64,000 nt of DNA from an uncultured Caulobacterales bacterium (GTDB taxonomy: Bacteria > Pseudomonadota > Alphaproteobacteria > Caulobacterales > Maricaulaceae). How positions within the stretch are numbered: position 1 is the first letter of the stretch; the number at the start of each line of letters is the position of its first letter. Under the pieces are notes generated by a model. It was not told where the DNA came from and ran no database searches. It was given only the letters and a program-made list of their open reading frames with translations. Shown piece by piece: positions 43,373 to 52,770 of this stretch. The DNA lies in the NCBI GenBank assembly GCA_938009235.1, contig CALLIK010000002.1, positions 62,001-126,000 of the forward strand, written 5' to 3'. The translations under genes were made by a program, and so were the position numbers.

Positions 43373-44788
43373 CTACTCCTGACATTTCCCAAGCCACAGA
43401 ATAATCAGCCCGACAGCCCAGCTTCCCCATTTCTCAATTACATCCGCAAGCTGTCCAGATATATTATAGGCCGTCACGGCAATCAAAAACCCCGCGAGGA
43501 TAGCCGTAAAGACAAATCCATCTCGTATATTCAAACCCAAACATTTGAGAAGAACGACGGGGCCAAATGCCGCGCCCAGCGCTACCCACGCAAAGAGAAC
43601 ACGACTGAAAATATCTTGCGGCAGTGTCAGTGTCAAAATGACAGCAATTACCGCCACGCCGACCATGGCCAAACGCCCGAAGAACAACGCCTGCTTTGGG
43701 TCAGAATATTTAACGCCGCTATCATGTGAAACGGCTGAGGCGGCTGCGAGTAGCAAACTATCAACCGTCGACATAACGGCAGAGAGTACAGCCGCAATAA
43801 CTACGCCCGCAAGGACAGGCGGAAGATAGGCTTGTGCCGCAGCAAAGAACAAACTCTCACCGCCGACATCAACATTCAATGCCCGTCCCGCGAATGCCAA
43901 ACAGATCAAACCAGAATAGATAATCACGCCCCACCCAATCGTAATCGCGGCCGCTTTCTTTCGCTCTGAAGGGCTACGGACCGCCATGATACGGTTCAGT
44001 AATTGGGGTTGTCCCAATGACCCTAATCCTGTGCCCAATAATCCCATCGCGACACCAATACCTGCCATGCCCACTGCGCCATGTGTGAAACTGAAATAAT
44101 TATGATGTTCTGATGCATGCAGTGTTTCGATGATTGCGCCTACGCCGCCTGCGGCAGAGACTGTCATATAGGGAACGATAATACAGGCGGCCATCATAAC
44201 GCCGGCTTGTAGCGCGTCCGTAACACTTGCAGCCCAGAACCCGCCCAACAAGCAATAGGCAACGATCACGACCGCGCCCAAGATAACGGCTTCCGCAAGA
44301 CCAAGTCCGAAAACTTCATCTAAAGCATTTCCAGCGGCTTGGAATTGACTTGAAATATAAAAAACAAAACAGAACAAAATTAAGGCGGCGCAGAGTAATC
44401 CTGTGATACGTTTGGTCTTGGCTGTCATGCCTTCTGTTATGAAATCAACAATCGTAATGTGACCTTTGGCTGCAGTTTCAGCATTCAAGCGCGGCCCTAT
44501 GACGAGCCACGTTAATATGTAGCCTCCAAAAATACCGGGAACCAACCAAAGCCCAACAGCGCCCTGCGTGAAAACGAGGCCCGTAAACCCGAGTAAAACC
44601 CAAGCCGAGCTGGTGGAGGCCGCATAGGACAAGCCCGCTGTCCAAGCGCCTAGACCGCCGCCTTGACCGCCACCTGCGATAAAAAAATCGGACTCATCCG
44701 AGACGCGCTTTGACGCCCACCACCCGATGCTCAGTAAGACAACCTTATAGGCAATCAACGTCATCAGTACGATCGTGGTTTCAGTCAT
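43373..44788 (-). CDS. Sodium:solute symporter family protein
   Basis: The 471-residue protein has about 13 transmembrane segments and the SSS-family motifs: GWWASKRVSDESDFFIAGGG in the first loop, GGFWAASVTDALQAGVM and AAVLSAVMSTVDSLLLAAASAVSHD, where the Ser/Thr-rich segment forms part of the Na2 site. It resembles the PutP-like branch that takes up proline or related compounds with sodium. Substrate is not assigned. It converges on the acyl-CoA ligase gene. Confidence 0.88.
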   Translation of the reverse strand: MTETTIVLMTLIAYKVVLLSIGWWASKRVSDESDFFIAGGGQGGGLGAWTAGLSYAASTSSAWVLLGFTGLVFTQGAVGLWLVPGIFGGYILTWLVIGPRLNAETAAKGHITIVDFITEGMTAKTKRITGLLCAALILFCFVFYISSQFQAAGNALDEVFGLGLAEAVILGAVVIVAYCLLGGFWAASVTDALQAGVMMAACIIVPYMTVSAAGGVGAIIETLHASEHHNYFSFTHGAVGMAGIGVAMGLLGTGLGSLGQPQLLNRIMAVRSPSERKKAAAITIGWGVIIYSGLICLAFAGRALNVDVGGESLFFAAAQAYLPPVLAGVVIAAVLSAVMSTVDSLLLAAASAVSHDSGVKYSDPKQALFFGRLAMVGVAVIAVILTLTLPQDIFSRVLFAWVALGAAFGPVVLLKCLGLNIRDGFVFTAILAGFLIAVTAYNISGQLADVIEKWGSWAVGLIILWLGKCQE

Positions 44789-44972
44789 GTTTCCTCGTAT
44801 TCCCCATATCCCTAAAGCAGTTGCCCTGCTTCTTGATAGAATTGAAATACAGACTAGGTCATTCAGCCTCTTAAGTCAGTCGACTTTTGGGGGCGAATTA
44901 TAAAGCTCCGAGATGCGACCAACTTAACATGAAACGAGATGTAATTTTCGATCAGAGTGTTTAGACAGAATT

Positions 44973-45755
44973 ATGAACCACTCACCTAATTTATTGATTG
45001 ATAGACCACACCCAGGGATTGCTCGTGTGACCTTGTCCCAACCTGCGCGACGCAATGCTCTCAATGCCGCCATGTGGGCCGCGTTACCACGCGTTCTCGC
45101 TGACCTAGCTGCGGATGATACGGTTCGGGCTTTGATCCTTACCGGTGACGGAGAACACTTCGCAGCGGGCGCAGATATTTCCGAATTCAGCACGTTATAT
45201 TCTACGCCCGAAACCTCAGCTAAGATTAGTGCCGATATCCAAAGCGCCTTTGACGCAATCGGAGCCTTTCCTATGCCAACCATCGCCATGATCCGCGGCG
45301 CCTGTGTCGGCGGCGGATGCGGATTAGCCTTATGTTGTGATATTCGCTTTGCCGACGAAACGGCGAAATTCGCGATCACACCCACGAAGCTTGGCCTTGT
45401 CTATCCCTTCGGCGATATCGCCCGTTTAATTGACGCCGTAGGCGTTGCCAATGCGAGTGACATTATGTTGTCGGCACGCGTCATCACGGCTGAAGCTGCA
45501 CAAGACATGGGCCTCATCCACAGCGCTCTATCTGTTGATGCGCTTGAAGCCCAAGTTATGGATTATGCCAATCGTATCTTAGGCCTATCACCCGAAAGCC
45601 TGCGCATTACAAAGTCGATGATTACAGCGTATCGCAAAGGCCAACGCACAGACACGCCAGAAACTGACGCGCAATTCGCGGCTGGTTTTACGTCCAAAGA
45701 TTTCGGCGAAGGCTTTCGTGCATTCCTCGAGAAGCGTAAACCTAACTTCAAGTAA
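44973..45755 (+). CDS. Enoyl-CoA hydratase/isomerase family protein
   Basis: The 260-residue crotonase-fold enzyme shows the oxyanion-hole segments GEHFAAGADISEF and IAMIRGACVGGGCGLALCCDIRFA, and the FAITPTKLGLVYPFGD stretch. The position of the first catalytic Glu of hydratases is not clear, so isomerase or other crotonase activity is possible. It starts with ATG 44973 and converges on a thioesterase gene 13 bp downstream. It is 22 kb from the leucine cluster, so it is not assumed to be its hydratase. Confidence 0.87.
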   Translation: MNHSPNLLIDRPHPGIARVTLSQPARRNALNAAMWAALPRVLADLAADDTVRALILTGDGEHFAAGADISEFSTLYSTPETSAKISADIQSAFDAIGAFPMPTIAMIRGACVGGGCGLALCCDIRFADETAKFAITPTKLGLVYPFGDIARLIDAVGVANASDIMLSARVITAEAAQDMGLIHSALSVDALEAQVMDYANRILGLSPESLRITKSMITAYRKGQRTDTPETDAQFAAGFTSKDFGEGFRAFLEKRKPNFK

Positions 45756-45768
45756 GGCTCCCTAAAGG

Positions 45769-46200
45769 TCAGTCTTCTTTGGGCAATGCGTAAGCGACTG
45801 TTGCGAAGGCAGACGGATCATCGTGCCCTTCTCCATAAATGCGAACCTCAACGACAGCCTGCGTGCGACCTAACCGTAGAAGCGTACCTTCTGCTCTCAC
45901 CAAAGGCCCCAAACACGGACGTAGGAAATGCATGTTCAAATTCGAGGTGACAGCCATCGGTGTAATTCCTAATTTCGTAAAAATACAAACATAGGCGACT
46001 GTATCAGCAAGGCTCATTTGCGTCGGACCACTAACCATATTGCCAGGCCGCATGTGACGTTTTCCAGACTGTAACTCCAACGCCGCAAACCCATCTCGCA
46101 TATCTGTCACCACAGTGCATGTCTCTGTTTCCGAAAAATGCTCTGCAAACATGGCATTGACCGCATCAACATCTGTGTAAGGCACTTTAATCTTGGTCAT
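45769..46200 (-). CDS. PaaI-type hot-dog thioesterase
   Basis: I start at ATG 46200 (MTKIKVPYTDVDAVNAMFAEHF), preceded by AAGGGA; the longer frame adds a Cys-rich leader with no family match. The 143-residue protein has the hot-dog helix RPGNMVSGPTQMSLADTVAYVC with its Asp, then TSNLNMHFLRPC and a beta-strand with AEGTLLRLGRTQAVVEVRIY. It would hydrolyse acyl-CoA thioesters in the cytosol. Substrate is unknown. Confidence 0.82.
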   Translation of the reverse strand: MTKIKVPYTDVDAVNAMFAEHFSETETCTVVTDMRDGFAALELQSGKRHMRPGNMVSGPTQMSLADTVAYVCIFTKLGITPMAVTSNLNMHFLRPCLGPLVRAEGTLLRLGRTQAVVEVRIYGEGHDDPSAFATVAYALPKED

Positions 46201-46464
46201 GTTGATCCCTTGAGAACCGGACGAATTATGGACGACTTTACGTAGCCCTCTCCCTCCACAGCAGCACGAAACGCCTCTTACTTTCAAGGGTTTCTGAAAC
46301 TCGAACACCATTTCATGTTATTGTGATCATATTTGCCCCTCTCTAACCTCGACGCTTGCGGAATGGATAGATAGGGTACACTCTAAACCTGAGCGCATAT
46401 CTGTTGGCTTTAAAGACATTTGTGAGATTCATCGCGCCACATCTCGAAATGCCGGAGACACCAC

Positions 46465-46707
46465 ATGAAAGCCTTCACAGAGCATCCGAAGTCTGTCGGC
46501 GAGACTTACTTCCAACACATGCGTACATCCTTCAGCTTTGGTGGACGCATGCTAGCGGCTGGCGTGGGCTGTTTTTTACATGGACTGTTTCCATTCCTCT
46601 GCGTGAGAACAGGTAGCAAAGCTATTGGAACGCTGCACCACACAATGGTGACAAATCGTGACGCCTCTAAATCACCTTGTGCTGGCAACGATCAATTTTC
46701 AGCCTAA
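46465..46707 (+). CDS. DUF6356 family small membrane protein
   Basis: The 80-residue protein reads FTEHPKSVGETYFQHM, then FGGRMLAAGVGCFLHGLFPFLCVRTGS, the pattern of the alphaproteobacterial DUF6356 family, with one hydrophobic stretch (about 27-50). It probably sits in the inner membrane. No function is known. An overlapping frame at 46404-46616 is discarded because this frame carries the family match. Confidence 0.82.
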   Translation: MKAFTEHPKSVGETYFQHMRTSFSFGGRMLAAGVGCFLHGLFPFLCVRTGSKAIGTLHHTMVTNRDASKSPCAGNDQFSA

Positions 46708-46729
46708 GTGGGTTCATTGGGTAAGGCGT

Positions 46730-46975
46730 TTACCCTGCGGCTTGGAACATGTCGAAATTCTCATTCATCGCGACAGTCACCTGACTAGCGGCTGCGACTT
46801 CGGCGTTGACCGTATTAGCCGCCTTACGCCACGTAAAAATTTTAGAGAGCGGCGACCCTGCCAAACAATACCAACGCCGCACGGACGGGTCCCATTTCGC
46901 GCCTAGCCGCTTGGCTAGGTCACGGTCATTATAAGCTACATTCAGGTAATGCTTTGATGCTGATCGTGTTGCCAT
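46730..46975 (-). CDS. Small DUF5710-type protein
   Basis: From ATG 46975 the 81-residue protein contains HYLNVAYNDRDLAKRLGAKWDPSVRRWYCLAGS. This is the DUF5710 motif (YLxVPYxEKDxAKxLGAxWDxxxxxWYxP), a small fold seen alone or attached to DNA-processing proteins of mobile elements. The upstream ATG at 47020 gives an unlikely leader. It may be cargo of decayed mobile DNA, but no element ends are seen here. Confidence 0.7.
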   Translation of the reverse strand: MATRSASKHYLNVAYNDRDLAKRLGAKWDPSVRRWYCLAGSPLSKIFTWRKAANTVNAEVAAASQVTVAMNENFDMFQAAG

Positions 46976-47074
46976 GTCATTGTTCCACTTTGTTCTGAAA
47001 TGAGAACATAAGTAGAACAAACAGAATAATCAAGGGATATATTCCTATAGCCTCAGTCGCCAATATCCGCAGCC

Positions 47075-48013
47075 TTATCGCTTTTGGAACAACAATGTCA
47101 TGCGATCAGATTCGCCAATCTCGAGACGTTCAGCTTTTAGAGCCTCATCATCGCCTACGCCGTTGAGGCTCGGAGGCAAGCGCCAGACAATATCATCAGC
47201 TGTCGGTTGATCTTTTGCATTGGCATTGATCTCTGAAGATTTAACAAAATCAAAGCCCGCCGCGTCAAAGGCTGCAATCACATTCGCCTGCTTCAGATAA
47301 CCCGCACTTCCGTTCGCCCATGCGTCATCGGAATCAGCAGGTGCACGATGTTGGACAACTCCCACAAGACCTCCGACCTTCAACAGATCGTTCGTCGTCT
47401 TAAGCGCGTGGCTCATATACTGGCCTTCACCTTCAAAGCGCGCGAGATTATGTAAGGCTCGCACAAACAAGACAGCATCCAATTGCCCCGCCAGGTCAGC
47501 CGGCACGTCACCAAATGTTGTACCTGTGATTTTCGGTCCGTCAGCCGGAGCCCATTCTACAGATTTTGTCACAAATTCTGCAGGCCAGTTTTTCTTGTTT
47601 TCAATAAATTCTTCGTTGGCGAAACTGAATTCCTGCCACATATTCAAGGCGTAATCGATCCCAACCAACGCGCCGTCCTCGCCCAAATATGGAACGAGAA
47701 CTTTTGTGTACCAACCGCCGCCTGGTAACGCTTCGCCAACAGCCATGCCTGGCGTAATGCCAAAGAACGTCAATGTATCTGCCGGGTTACGCGCATTAAA
47801 GCGGGCCTTCGCCTTTTCAGATTGCGAGGCTAAAACGCTAGTTAATTTCGCTGTATCGACATTCGGCAAAATAGCGTGCTGAACCACAACAGCCTCAGAC
47901 GCTTTATCTACGGCGACCTTGGCGGCGTCCTGATTGACATCGCCGCAAGCGGTTAACAGTAAGGCCGCAGTTGTTATAGTCAGGGCCGTCTTAGCCGTAA
48001 GAAATGTGCGCAT
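47075..48013 (-). CDS. Exported methyltransferase-like lipoprotein
   Basis: The 312-residue precursor has a lipoprotein signal (TALTITTAALLLTACGD, lipidated Cys about 23). The mature part resembles class I SAM methyltransferases, with a strand-loop VGEALPGGGWYTKVLVPYLG in the motif I position, VGIDYA as the acidic strand, and DAVLFVRALHNL. Periplasmic methyltransferase-like lipoproteins of this kind are found in Caulobacterales and relatives. How they would obtain SAM outside the cytoplasm is unknown, so the activity is uncertain. Confidence 0.8.
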   Translation of the reverse strand: MRTFLTAKTALTITTAALLLTACGDVNQDAAKVAVDKASEAVVVQHAILPNVDTAKLTSVLASQSEKAKARFNARNPADTLTFFGITPGMAVGEALPGGGWYTKVLVPYLGEDGALVGIDYALNMWQEFSFANEEFIENKKNWPAEFVTKSVEWAPADGPKITGTTFGDVPADLAGQLDAVLFVRALHNLARFEGEGQYMSHALKTTNDLLKVGGLVGVVQHRAPADSDDAWANGSAGYLKQANVIAAFDAAGFDFVKSSEINANAKDQPTADDIVWRLPPSLNGVGDDEALKAERLEIGESDRMTLLFQKR

Positions 48014-48207
48014 GCTCAGTCTCCGAATGAATTTGAGAGACCCTATCAGGCGGAAGAGATTCCTCCAAGAGGCAGGACAGACTCTAAATCATCACCAATG
48101 CGTCATCATCAAGCACATCCGTACTGGGGGGGCTTACGTCCAAAACACGGCGTTACATCTAAGCGTGTATAGAAGGCCGTCGCGTCAGATATAAGAAAAC
48201 GGTTAGA

Positions 48208-49191
48208 CTAGATAGTTTCTTCCGCGACCTGACGCTTTTCATAAAACTGGCCATATTTACGATATTTCGAAAGATAGCTCGGCACAATGGCTTCAATGGT
48301 TTCAGGACGAATATTGAAATCCTCAAAGCCAATGGCTGTCTCAGACACGACATTATCCACTTTCAAATTCTTGACTTGGTCACGCGTCAAGAACGGCTTC
48401 ACGAATGGCAAAGCTCCAGACAGTTCACCGCCAAAGCCCATGATACTCGCGGCGAACCACGGCACAGGCGCAAGAAAGCGTTTCTTGTCGATCGTGTCCA
48501 AAATGAACTGAAGTAATTCTTTGAATGTATATGTATTGGGTCCGCCCAATTCATATGTCTTACCTGTCGTTCCGCGTGTCACTGCGATAGCTACGGCCTC
48601 TGCCACATCTTCAACGAACACAGGTTGGAATTTAGTTGCTCCCCCGCCGAAGGTGGGAAGCGCAGGTGCAAAACTCGTTAGACCTGCAAAGCGATTAAAG
48701 AACTCATCCTCACGGCCAAACAAAATAGAGGGACGGAGAACATCGGCGTTCGGAACATAATGGCGCAAAGCGGCTTCGCCCTCAGCCTTTGTACGCGAAT
48801 AATCGCTGGCGCTCTCTGCGTCTGCACCAATCGCTGAAACGCTGGCCACATTCGTAATGCCCGCAGCCGCGCAGGCTTCGCCAATCGCATCAGGACCGTT
48901 CACATGCAAAGCTTCAAAAGTCTGGCGTCCAGATTCGAACAAGGCACCCACCAAATTGATCACAGCATCGGAGCCTTTGACAGCGCGTGCAACGGAGTTT
49001 GGAAACCGCAAGTTCGCCTGCATCAATTGGACTTGACCCACATCGCCAATAACTTTCAACTCATGTGCCGTATGCGGATTGCGCACAGCGGCGCGTACAC
49101 GCCAGCCGCGCGCCGTCAGAGCGCGTACAACATATCGACCCAGAAAACCTGAGGCGCCGAAAACGGTAACAAGACCGGGGTTTGCAGCCAT
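48208..49191 (-). CDS. NDUFA9-like NAD(P)-binding protein (atypical SDR)
   Basis: From ATG 49191 the protein (327 residues) has the extended-SDR loop VTVFGASGFLGRYVVRAL, an AAVRNP cofactor-specificity strand, NLVGALFESGRQTFEALH, and SDYSRTKAEGEAALR, where the Tyr-Lys pair is present. Family members associate with complex I (mitochondrial NDUFA9) or handle quinone-related steps; alphaproteobacteria commonly encode one. The frame upstream of ATG 49191 has no family match. It is monocistronic here. Confidence 0.87.
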   Translation of the reverse strand: MAANPGLVTVFGASGFLGRYVVRALTARGWRVRAAVRNPHTAHELKVIGDVGQVQLMQANLRFPNSVARAVKGSDAVINLVGALFESGRQTFEALHVNGPDAIGEACAAAGITNVASVSAIGADAESASDYSRTKAEGEAALRHYVPNADVLRPSILFGREDEFFNRFAGLTSFAPALPTFGGGATKFQPVFVEDVAEAVAIAVTRGTTGKTYELGGPNTYTFKELLQFILDTIDKKRFLAPVPWFAASIMGFGGELSGALPFVKPFLTRDQVKNLKVDNVVSETAIGFEDFNIRPETIEAIVPSYLSKYRKYGQFYEKRQVAEETI

Positions 49192-49317
49192 GATTAAAGT
49201 GTCCTTCGTGAACAATCATCTGTGTGCCGTCATCATAGCACATATCTTTGGATGCGGATTAAGCCTTTGACACGCAGGTGTCCACCGCGCTTTGCAATCC
49301 ATTTCTAGCCATCGCCG

Positions 49318-49761
49318 TCATTTTTTAGGCGCTAGTTTTGAGAGCCAATGATCCGACGCCGCTTCGATCAGGTCGACAACATCGCGAAACCCATTCGGCC
49401 CGCCATAATATGGATCAGGCACATCCGCACCATTAGGCAGAAATAGCAACACTTGCGCCGTTGCCTCCAGCGGACATATCTCGCGTAAATCCGACAGGTT
49501 CGAAGCATCCATCGCGAGGACATAATCAAAGTCGTTGAAATCCTCGACGCGCACTTTTCGCGCCGCTTGTCCTGCGAAACTATAACCGCGGCGTTCGCCT
49601 TCTGCGCGGCTTCGCGGGTCAGGCCCCTCGCCCGCATGCCACGCGCCAGTTCCCGCGCTGTCGATACGAATATCTTGTCCGACGGCCCGCGCGCGGAACA
49701 CGGCTTCGGCTGTGGGAGAGCGGCAAATATTACCGAGGCAAACAAAGAGGACTGAGGTCAT
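49318..49761 (-). CDS. Low-molecular-weight protein-tyrosine phosphatase
   Basis: The 147-residue enzyme has the P-loop VCLGNICRSPTAE (nucleophile Cys, Arg and Ser of CxxxxxRS) and the general-acid motif VPDPYYGG near the C-terminus. It dephosphorylates phosphotyrosine or related arylphosphates. It begins two bases after the stop of the MFS transporter gene and is therefore co-transcribed with it. Physiological substrates are unknown. Confidence 0.93.
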   Translation of the reverse strand: MTSVLFVCLGNICRSPTAEAVFRARAVGQDIRIDSAGTGAWHAGEGPDPRSRAEGERRGYSFAGQAARKVRVEDFNDFDYVLAMDASNLSDLREICPLEATAQVLLFLPNGADVPDPYYGGPNGFRDVVDLIEAASDHWLSKLAPKK

Positions 49762-49763
49762 AT

Positions 49764-51011
49764 TTAACTTTCGTCTAAATCAGGCGCTTCTAACCTTCGG
49801 GTCCGGCTCATCTTTGGGAATATAACGCGCCAAATCGCAGCTACACCGACGGCGGCTGCGCCGCCTGCCGTGATAGTGAAAACTGCGCCCCAAACCGCTG
49901 CCATGGTGCCTGCACGAAATTCACCAAGCTCATTACTCGCGCCGAGGAAGATGGAGTTCACCGCATTCACCCGTCCGCGCACACGATCAGGCGTCCAAAG
50001 TTGCAGCAATATTTCGCGAATATAAACGCTGATCATATCAAACGCTCCGACGAACATTAGCGCCAAAATAGACACCCATGCCAAAGTCGAAACGCCAAAC
50101 ACAGCGGTCGCTGCGCCAAAGCCCGCCACGCTAAGAAGCAAGATTGTGCCAGCATGGTCCCGTACAGGAAAGGCAACCAAACAAGCGATCATAGCTACAG
50201 CGCCTACAGCAGGCGCTGCGCGCAACAGACCCAAACCGACAACGCCAACATTAAGAATATCGCTCGCGTAGATAGGCAAGAGCGCAACCGCGCCGCCTAA
50301 TAGAACCGCGAACATGTCTAGGGAGATAGCGCCTAAGACAATTTTCTCTTTCCAAATATAGCTAAATCCTCCCAAAATCATCGACCAACTGGTTGGGTCC
50401 GTTTCCATATCCTGATTGGGTTTCGGAATTGTCAGGATCAATATGGTCGACGTTGCGAACATGCCTGCCGCGACTGCATAGGCGACAGGTCCCGAAATTC
50501 CAAACAACAGACCGCCCACCGCAGGCCCGACAATAGACGCAAGCTGCCACGTTAAAGTCACCCAGCCGATTGCATTTGCGAAATCTTCCTTTGGTACAAC
50601 ATTGACAACAAGTGAGCTAGACGCGGGCGTATAAAAAGCGCGTGCCGTGCCAAAGACCGCCAAAGCTGTCAGGACGAGAACAGGCGAAAAATTCCCTGTG
50701 ATCGCCATTATCAAAATGACCAATGCGCACAGCATCTCAAGTGTTGTCGCGGCAGCCATAACGCGGCGTCTACCCAATCGATCAGCGGCTAATCCTGTGA
50801 CCAACACCAATGCCAACGCGGGCAGAAACTGAAACAAGCCTATTAAGCCAAGTAACAGCGCGTTCTTGGTTTGCTCCCACAACTGCCACCCGACTGCGAC
50901 GGATACGATTTGCGCAGCAGATGATGTAATAAACCGCGCCCAGAAATAGCGTTTGAATGCGCCATGCTTAAATGCGGCAAAGCGATCTTCATCTGTTGCG
51001 GTTGAACTCAT
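49764..51011 (-). CDS. MFS transporter
   Basis: The 415-residue protein has about 12 transmembrane segments and the MFS loop 2-3 motif GLAADRLGRRRVM. It resembles the enterobactin-exporter-like/MFS_3 branch (AVGWQLWEQTKNALLLGLIGLFQFLPAL near the N-terminus). Such proteins export siderophores, drugs or metabolites. It heads a two-gene operon with the tyrosine phosphatase and is divergent from the YaiI-type gene, with a short shared promoter region. Confidence 0.88.
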   Translation of the reverse strand: MSSTATDEDRFAAFKHGAFKRYFWARFITSSAAQIVSVAVGWQLWEQTKNALLLGLIGLFQFLPALALVLVTGLAADRLGRRRVMAAATTLEMLCALVILIMAITGNFSPVLVLTALAVFGTARAFYTPASSSLVVNVVPKEDFANAIGWVTLTWQLASIVGPAVGGLLFGISGPVAYAVAAGMFATSTILILTIPKPNQDMETDPTSWSMILGGFSYIWKEKIVLGAISLDMFAVLLGGAVALLPIYASDILNVGVVGLGLLRAAPAVGAVAMIACLVAFPVRDHAGTILLLSVAGFGAATAVFGVSTLAWVSILALMFVGAFDMISVYIREILLQLWTPDRVRGRVNAVNSIFLGASNELGEFRAGTMAAVWGAVFTITAGGAAAVGVAAIWRVIFPKMSRTRRLEAPDLDES

Positions 51012-51065
51012 ACCGCGCCCTAACCTTCTCTTGCGATCATGGCCAGTGCCAGACTATCAAGGGTC

Positions 51066-51533
51066 ATGAGTTACCATATTTATATTGATGCTGACGCTTG
51101 CCCCGTGAGGGAAGAAACCTACCGCGTGGCGCGGCGTCACGGCCTGCCCGTTACCGTCGTCGCCAACCATTATATTCGCACGCCCAAAGAACCCGGCGTC
51201 ACATTCCGCCTCGTCGATGACAGTTTTGACGCCGCCGATGATTTCATTGCAGAAGCTGTCGAGGCCGCAGGCGGCACATCTTGCATCGTCATCACAGCCG
51301 ATATTTTACTGGCCGAACGTGTCTTGAAAGCGAATGGCCGCGTGTTGGGATCGAACGGCAAGCCCATGACGATGGACACGATCGGGAGCCAAATTGCTGT
51401 TCGCGCGATCATGGCCGACCTACGTGCGGGCGCAGAGCAACCCAACCTCGGCGGCCCCGCGCCATTTTCACACCGCGATAGATCACGATACTTGGAAGCC
51501 TTGCATCTTATGATCACAAAACCTGTGCGTTAA
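51066..51533 (+). CDS. YaiI/YqxD family protein (DUF188)
   Basis: ATG 51066 gives MSYHIYIDADACPVREETYRVA, the family N-terminus; the frame from 51039 adds nine residues of no match. Other conserved parts are VANHYI, VDDSFDAADDFI, ITADILLAERVL and GGPAPFSHRDRSRYL. The protein (155 residues) has a NYN/PIN-like fold with clustered Asp residues, suggesting a metal-dependent nuclease, but no activity is established. It is monocistronic. Confidence 0.88.
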   Translation: MSYHIYIDADACPVREETYRVARRHGLPVTVVANHYIRTPKEPGVTFRLVDDSFDAADDFIAEAVEAAGGTSCIVITADILLAERVLKANGRVLGSNGKPMTMDTIGSQIAVRAIMADLRAGAEQPNLGGPAPFSHRDRSRYLEALHLMITKPVR

Positions 51534-51645
51534 ACACTAGCCACCTAATTTTTTTGATAGCGAGGCTCTACTTCGCGTTGACCTTCTACGCTGCCGCCCT
51601 ATGTTGCGCCCGCTTTTGCTAAGCCCCTTAAACAGGAATAAGACC

Positions 51646-52476
51646 ATGAACTCGACCCAACTCGCAACCGTAATCGAAGCCGCTTGGGATGACCGCGCTG
51701 CGCTCTCGCCTGACACAAAGGGCGAAGCCCGCGACGCGGTTGAAACTGCGATTGCAGGTCTGGACGACGGAACATTCCGCGTTGCGTCCAAAGAAGGTAA
51801 CGGCGATTGGGTTGTCCATCAGTGGCTCAAGAAAGCCGTCTTACTTGGCTTCCGCCTCCATCCAAATGCCATCATGACAGGCGGCCCGCAAGACGGATTT
51901 TTCTACGATAAAGTCCCGTCCAAATTCGAAGGCTGGACCTCCGAAGATTTCGCTAAAGCCGCCTTCCGCGTTGTCCCGCCTGCCACTGTGCGCCGCGGCT
52001 CATTCATTGCGCCGAACGCCGTCCTTATGCCGTCCTACGTCAATATTGGCGCGCGCGTCGGCTCTGGCACAATGGTCGACACATGGGCGACAGTTGGCTC
52101 TTGCGCACAGATCGGGGAAAACGTCCATCTGTCTGGCGGCGTTGGTATTGGCGGCGTATTGGAACCCCTCCAAGCGAACCCAACGATCATCGAAGATAAT
52201 TGCTTTATCGGCGCACGTTCCGAAGTTGTCGAAGGCGTTATTGTTCGTGAAGGCGCAGTTCTCGCAATGGGCGTCTTCCTCTCGCAATCGACAAAAATTT
52301 ATGACCGCGCCACTGGCGAAATTCACTTCGGCGAAGTCCCTGCTTATTCGGTTGTCGTGCCAGGTACGCTGCCAAGTAAAGACGGAACGCATAGCTTAGC
52401 TTGCGCCGTGATTGTTAAAACAGTCGACGCGAAGACGCGGGCAAAAACGGGCGTGAATGAGTTGTTGCGCGACTAG
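51646..52476 (+). CDS. dapD: 2,3,4,5-tetrahydropyridine-2,6-dicarboxylate N-succinyltransferase
   Basis: DapD succinylates tetrahydrodipicolinate in the lysine/diaminopimelate pathway. ATG 51646 is used ([20 protein letters not shown], with AGGA 10 bp upstream), giving 276 residues, the usual length. The left-handed beta-helix is visible as repeated hexapeptides ([37 protein letters not shown]), followed by [27 protein letters not shown] and the C-terminal [12 protein letters not shown]. An intrinsic terminator follows at 52519-52548. Confidence 0.95.
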   Translation: MNSTQLATVIEAAWDDRAALSPDTKGEARDAVETAIAGLDDGTFRVASKEGNGDWVVHQWLKKAVLLGFRLHPNAIMTGGPQDGFFYDKVPSKFEGWTSEDFAKAAFRVVPPATVRRGSFIAPNAVLMPSYVNIGARVGSGTMVDTWATVGSCAQIGENVHLSGGVGIGGVLEPLQANPTIIEDNCFIGARSEVVEGVIVREGAVLAMGVFLSQSTKIYDRATGEIHFGEVPAYSVVVPGTLPSKDGTHSLACAVIVKTVDAKTRAKTGVNELLRD

Positions 52477-52518
52477 GCCCGCACTAAATAAGAGTCAGGC
52501 AAAATGTCAAATAAACAG

Positions 52519-52548
52519 GAGGGAGCGCTCACAGCCGCTCCCTTTTTT
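52519..52548 (+). terminator. dapD: Intrinsic terminator of dapD
   Basis: GGGAGCG (52521-52527) pairs with CGCTCCC (52536-52542) around an 8-nt loop and is followed by six T. It is 44 bp after the dapD stop. Confidence 0.9.
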
Positions 52549-52589
52549 GTGGGCGACTGCCTAAATGCGTAGTCTCTATAAATTAGGAC

Positions 52590-52770
52590 TGCCCGCAGTG
52601 TCGGCCCCCACGACGGAATACCGAATAGTTTAGTTTTGTTTTACGCAAGTGATAACACTGCGGCGATGGTTGTAGATATGACGGTTAGTATTTCCCGCAG
52701 TCTGACCTGCCGACGTAAAGTTAAAACCGCAAGGTTTTAACAGAACCGGTTTAAGATCAGGCGGTCAACG
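52590..52770 (+). ncRNA. Structured non-coding region, possible small RNA
   Basis: Three helices are visible in non-coding DNA. CCGCAGTGT (52593-52601) pairs with ACACTGCGG (52655-52663). GTTAAAACC-GCAA-GGTTTTAAC (52720-52741) is a perfect hairpin with a GNRA tetraloop. TGACC(T)GCC near 52702 can enclose it with GGCGGTCA near 52766. No known RNA family was recognised: no tmRNA tag reading frame, and no RNase P or SRP consensus. The strand is not determined by the fold; plus is given because dapD reads that way. Confidence 0.35.

Noticed and set aside
52590-52770. tmRNA, RNase P or SRP RNA
   Set aside because: No tag-peptide reading frame, no RNase P consensus and no SRP tetraloop region were found.
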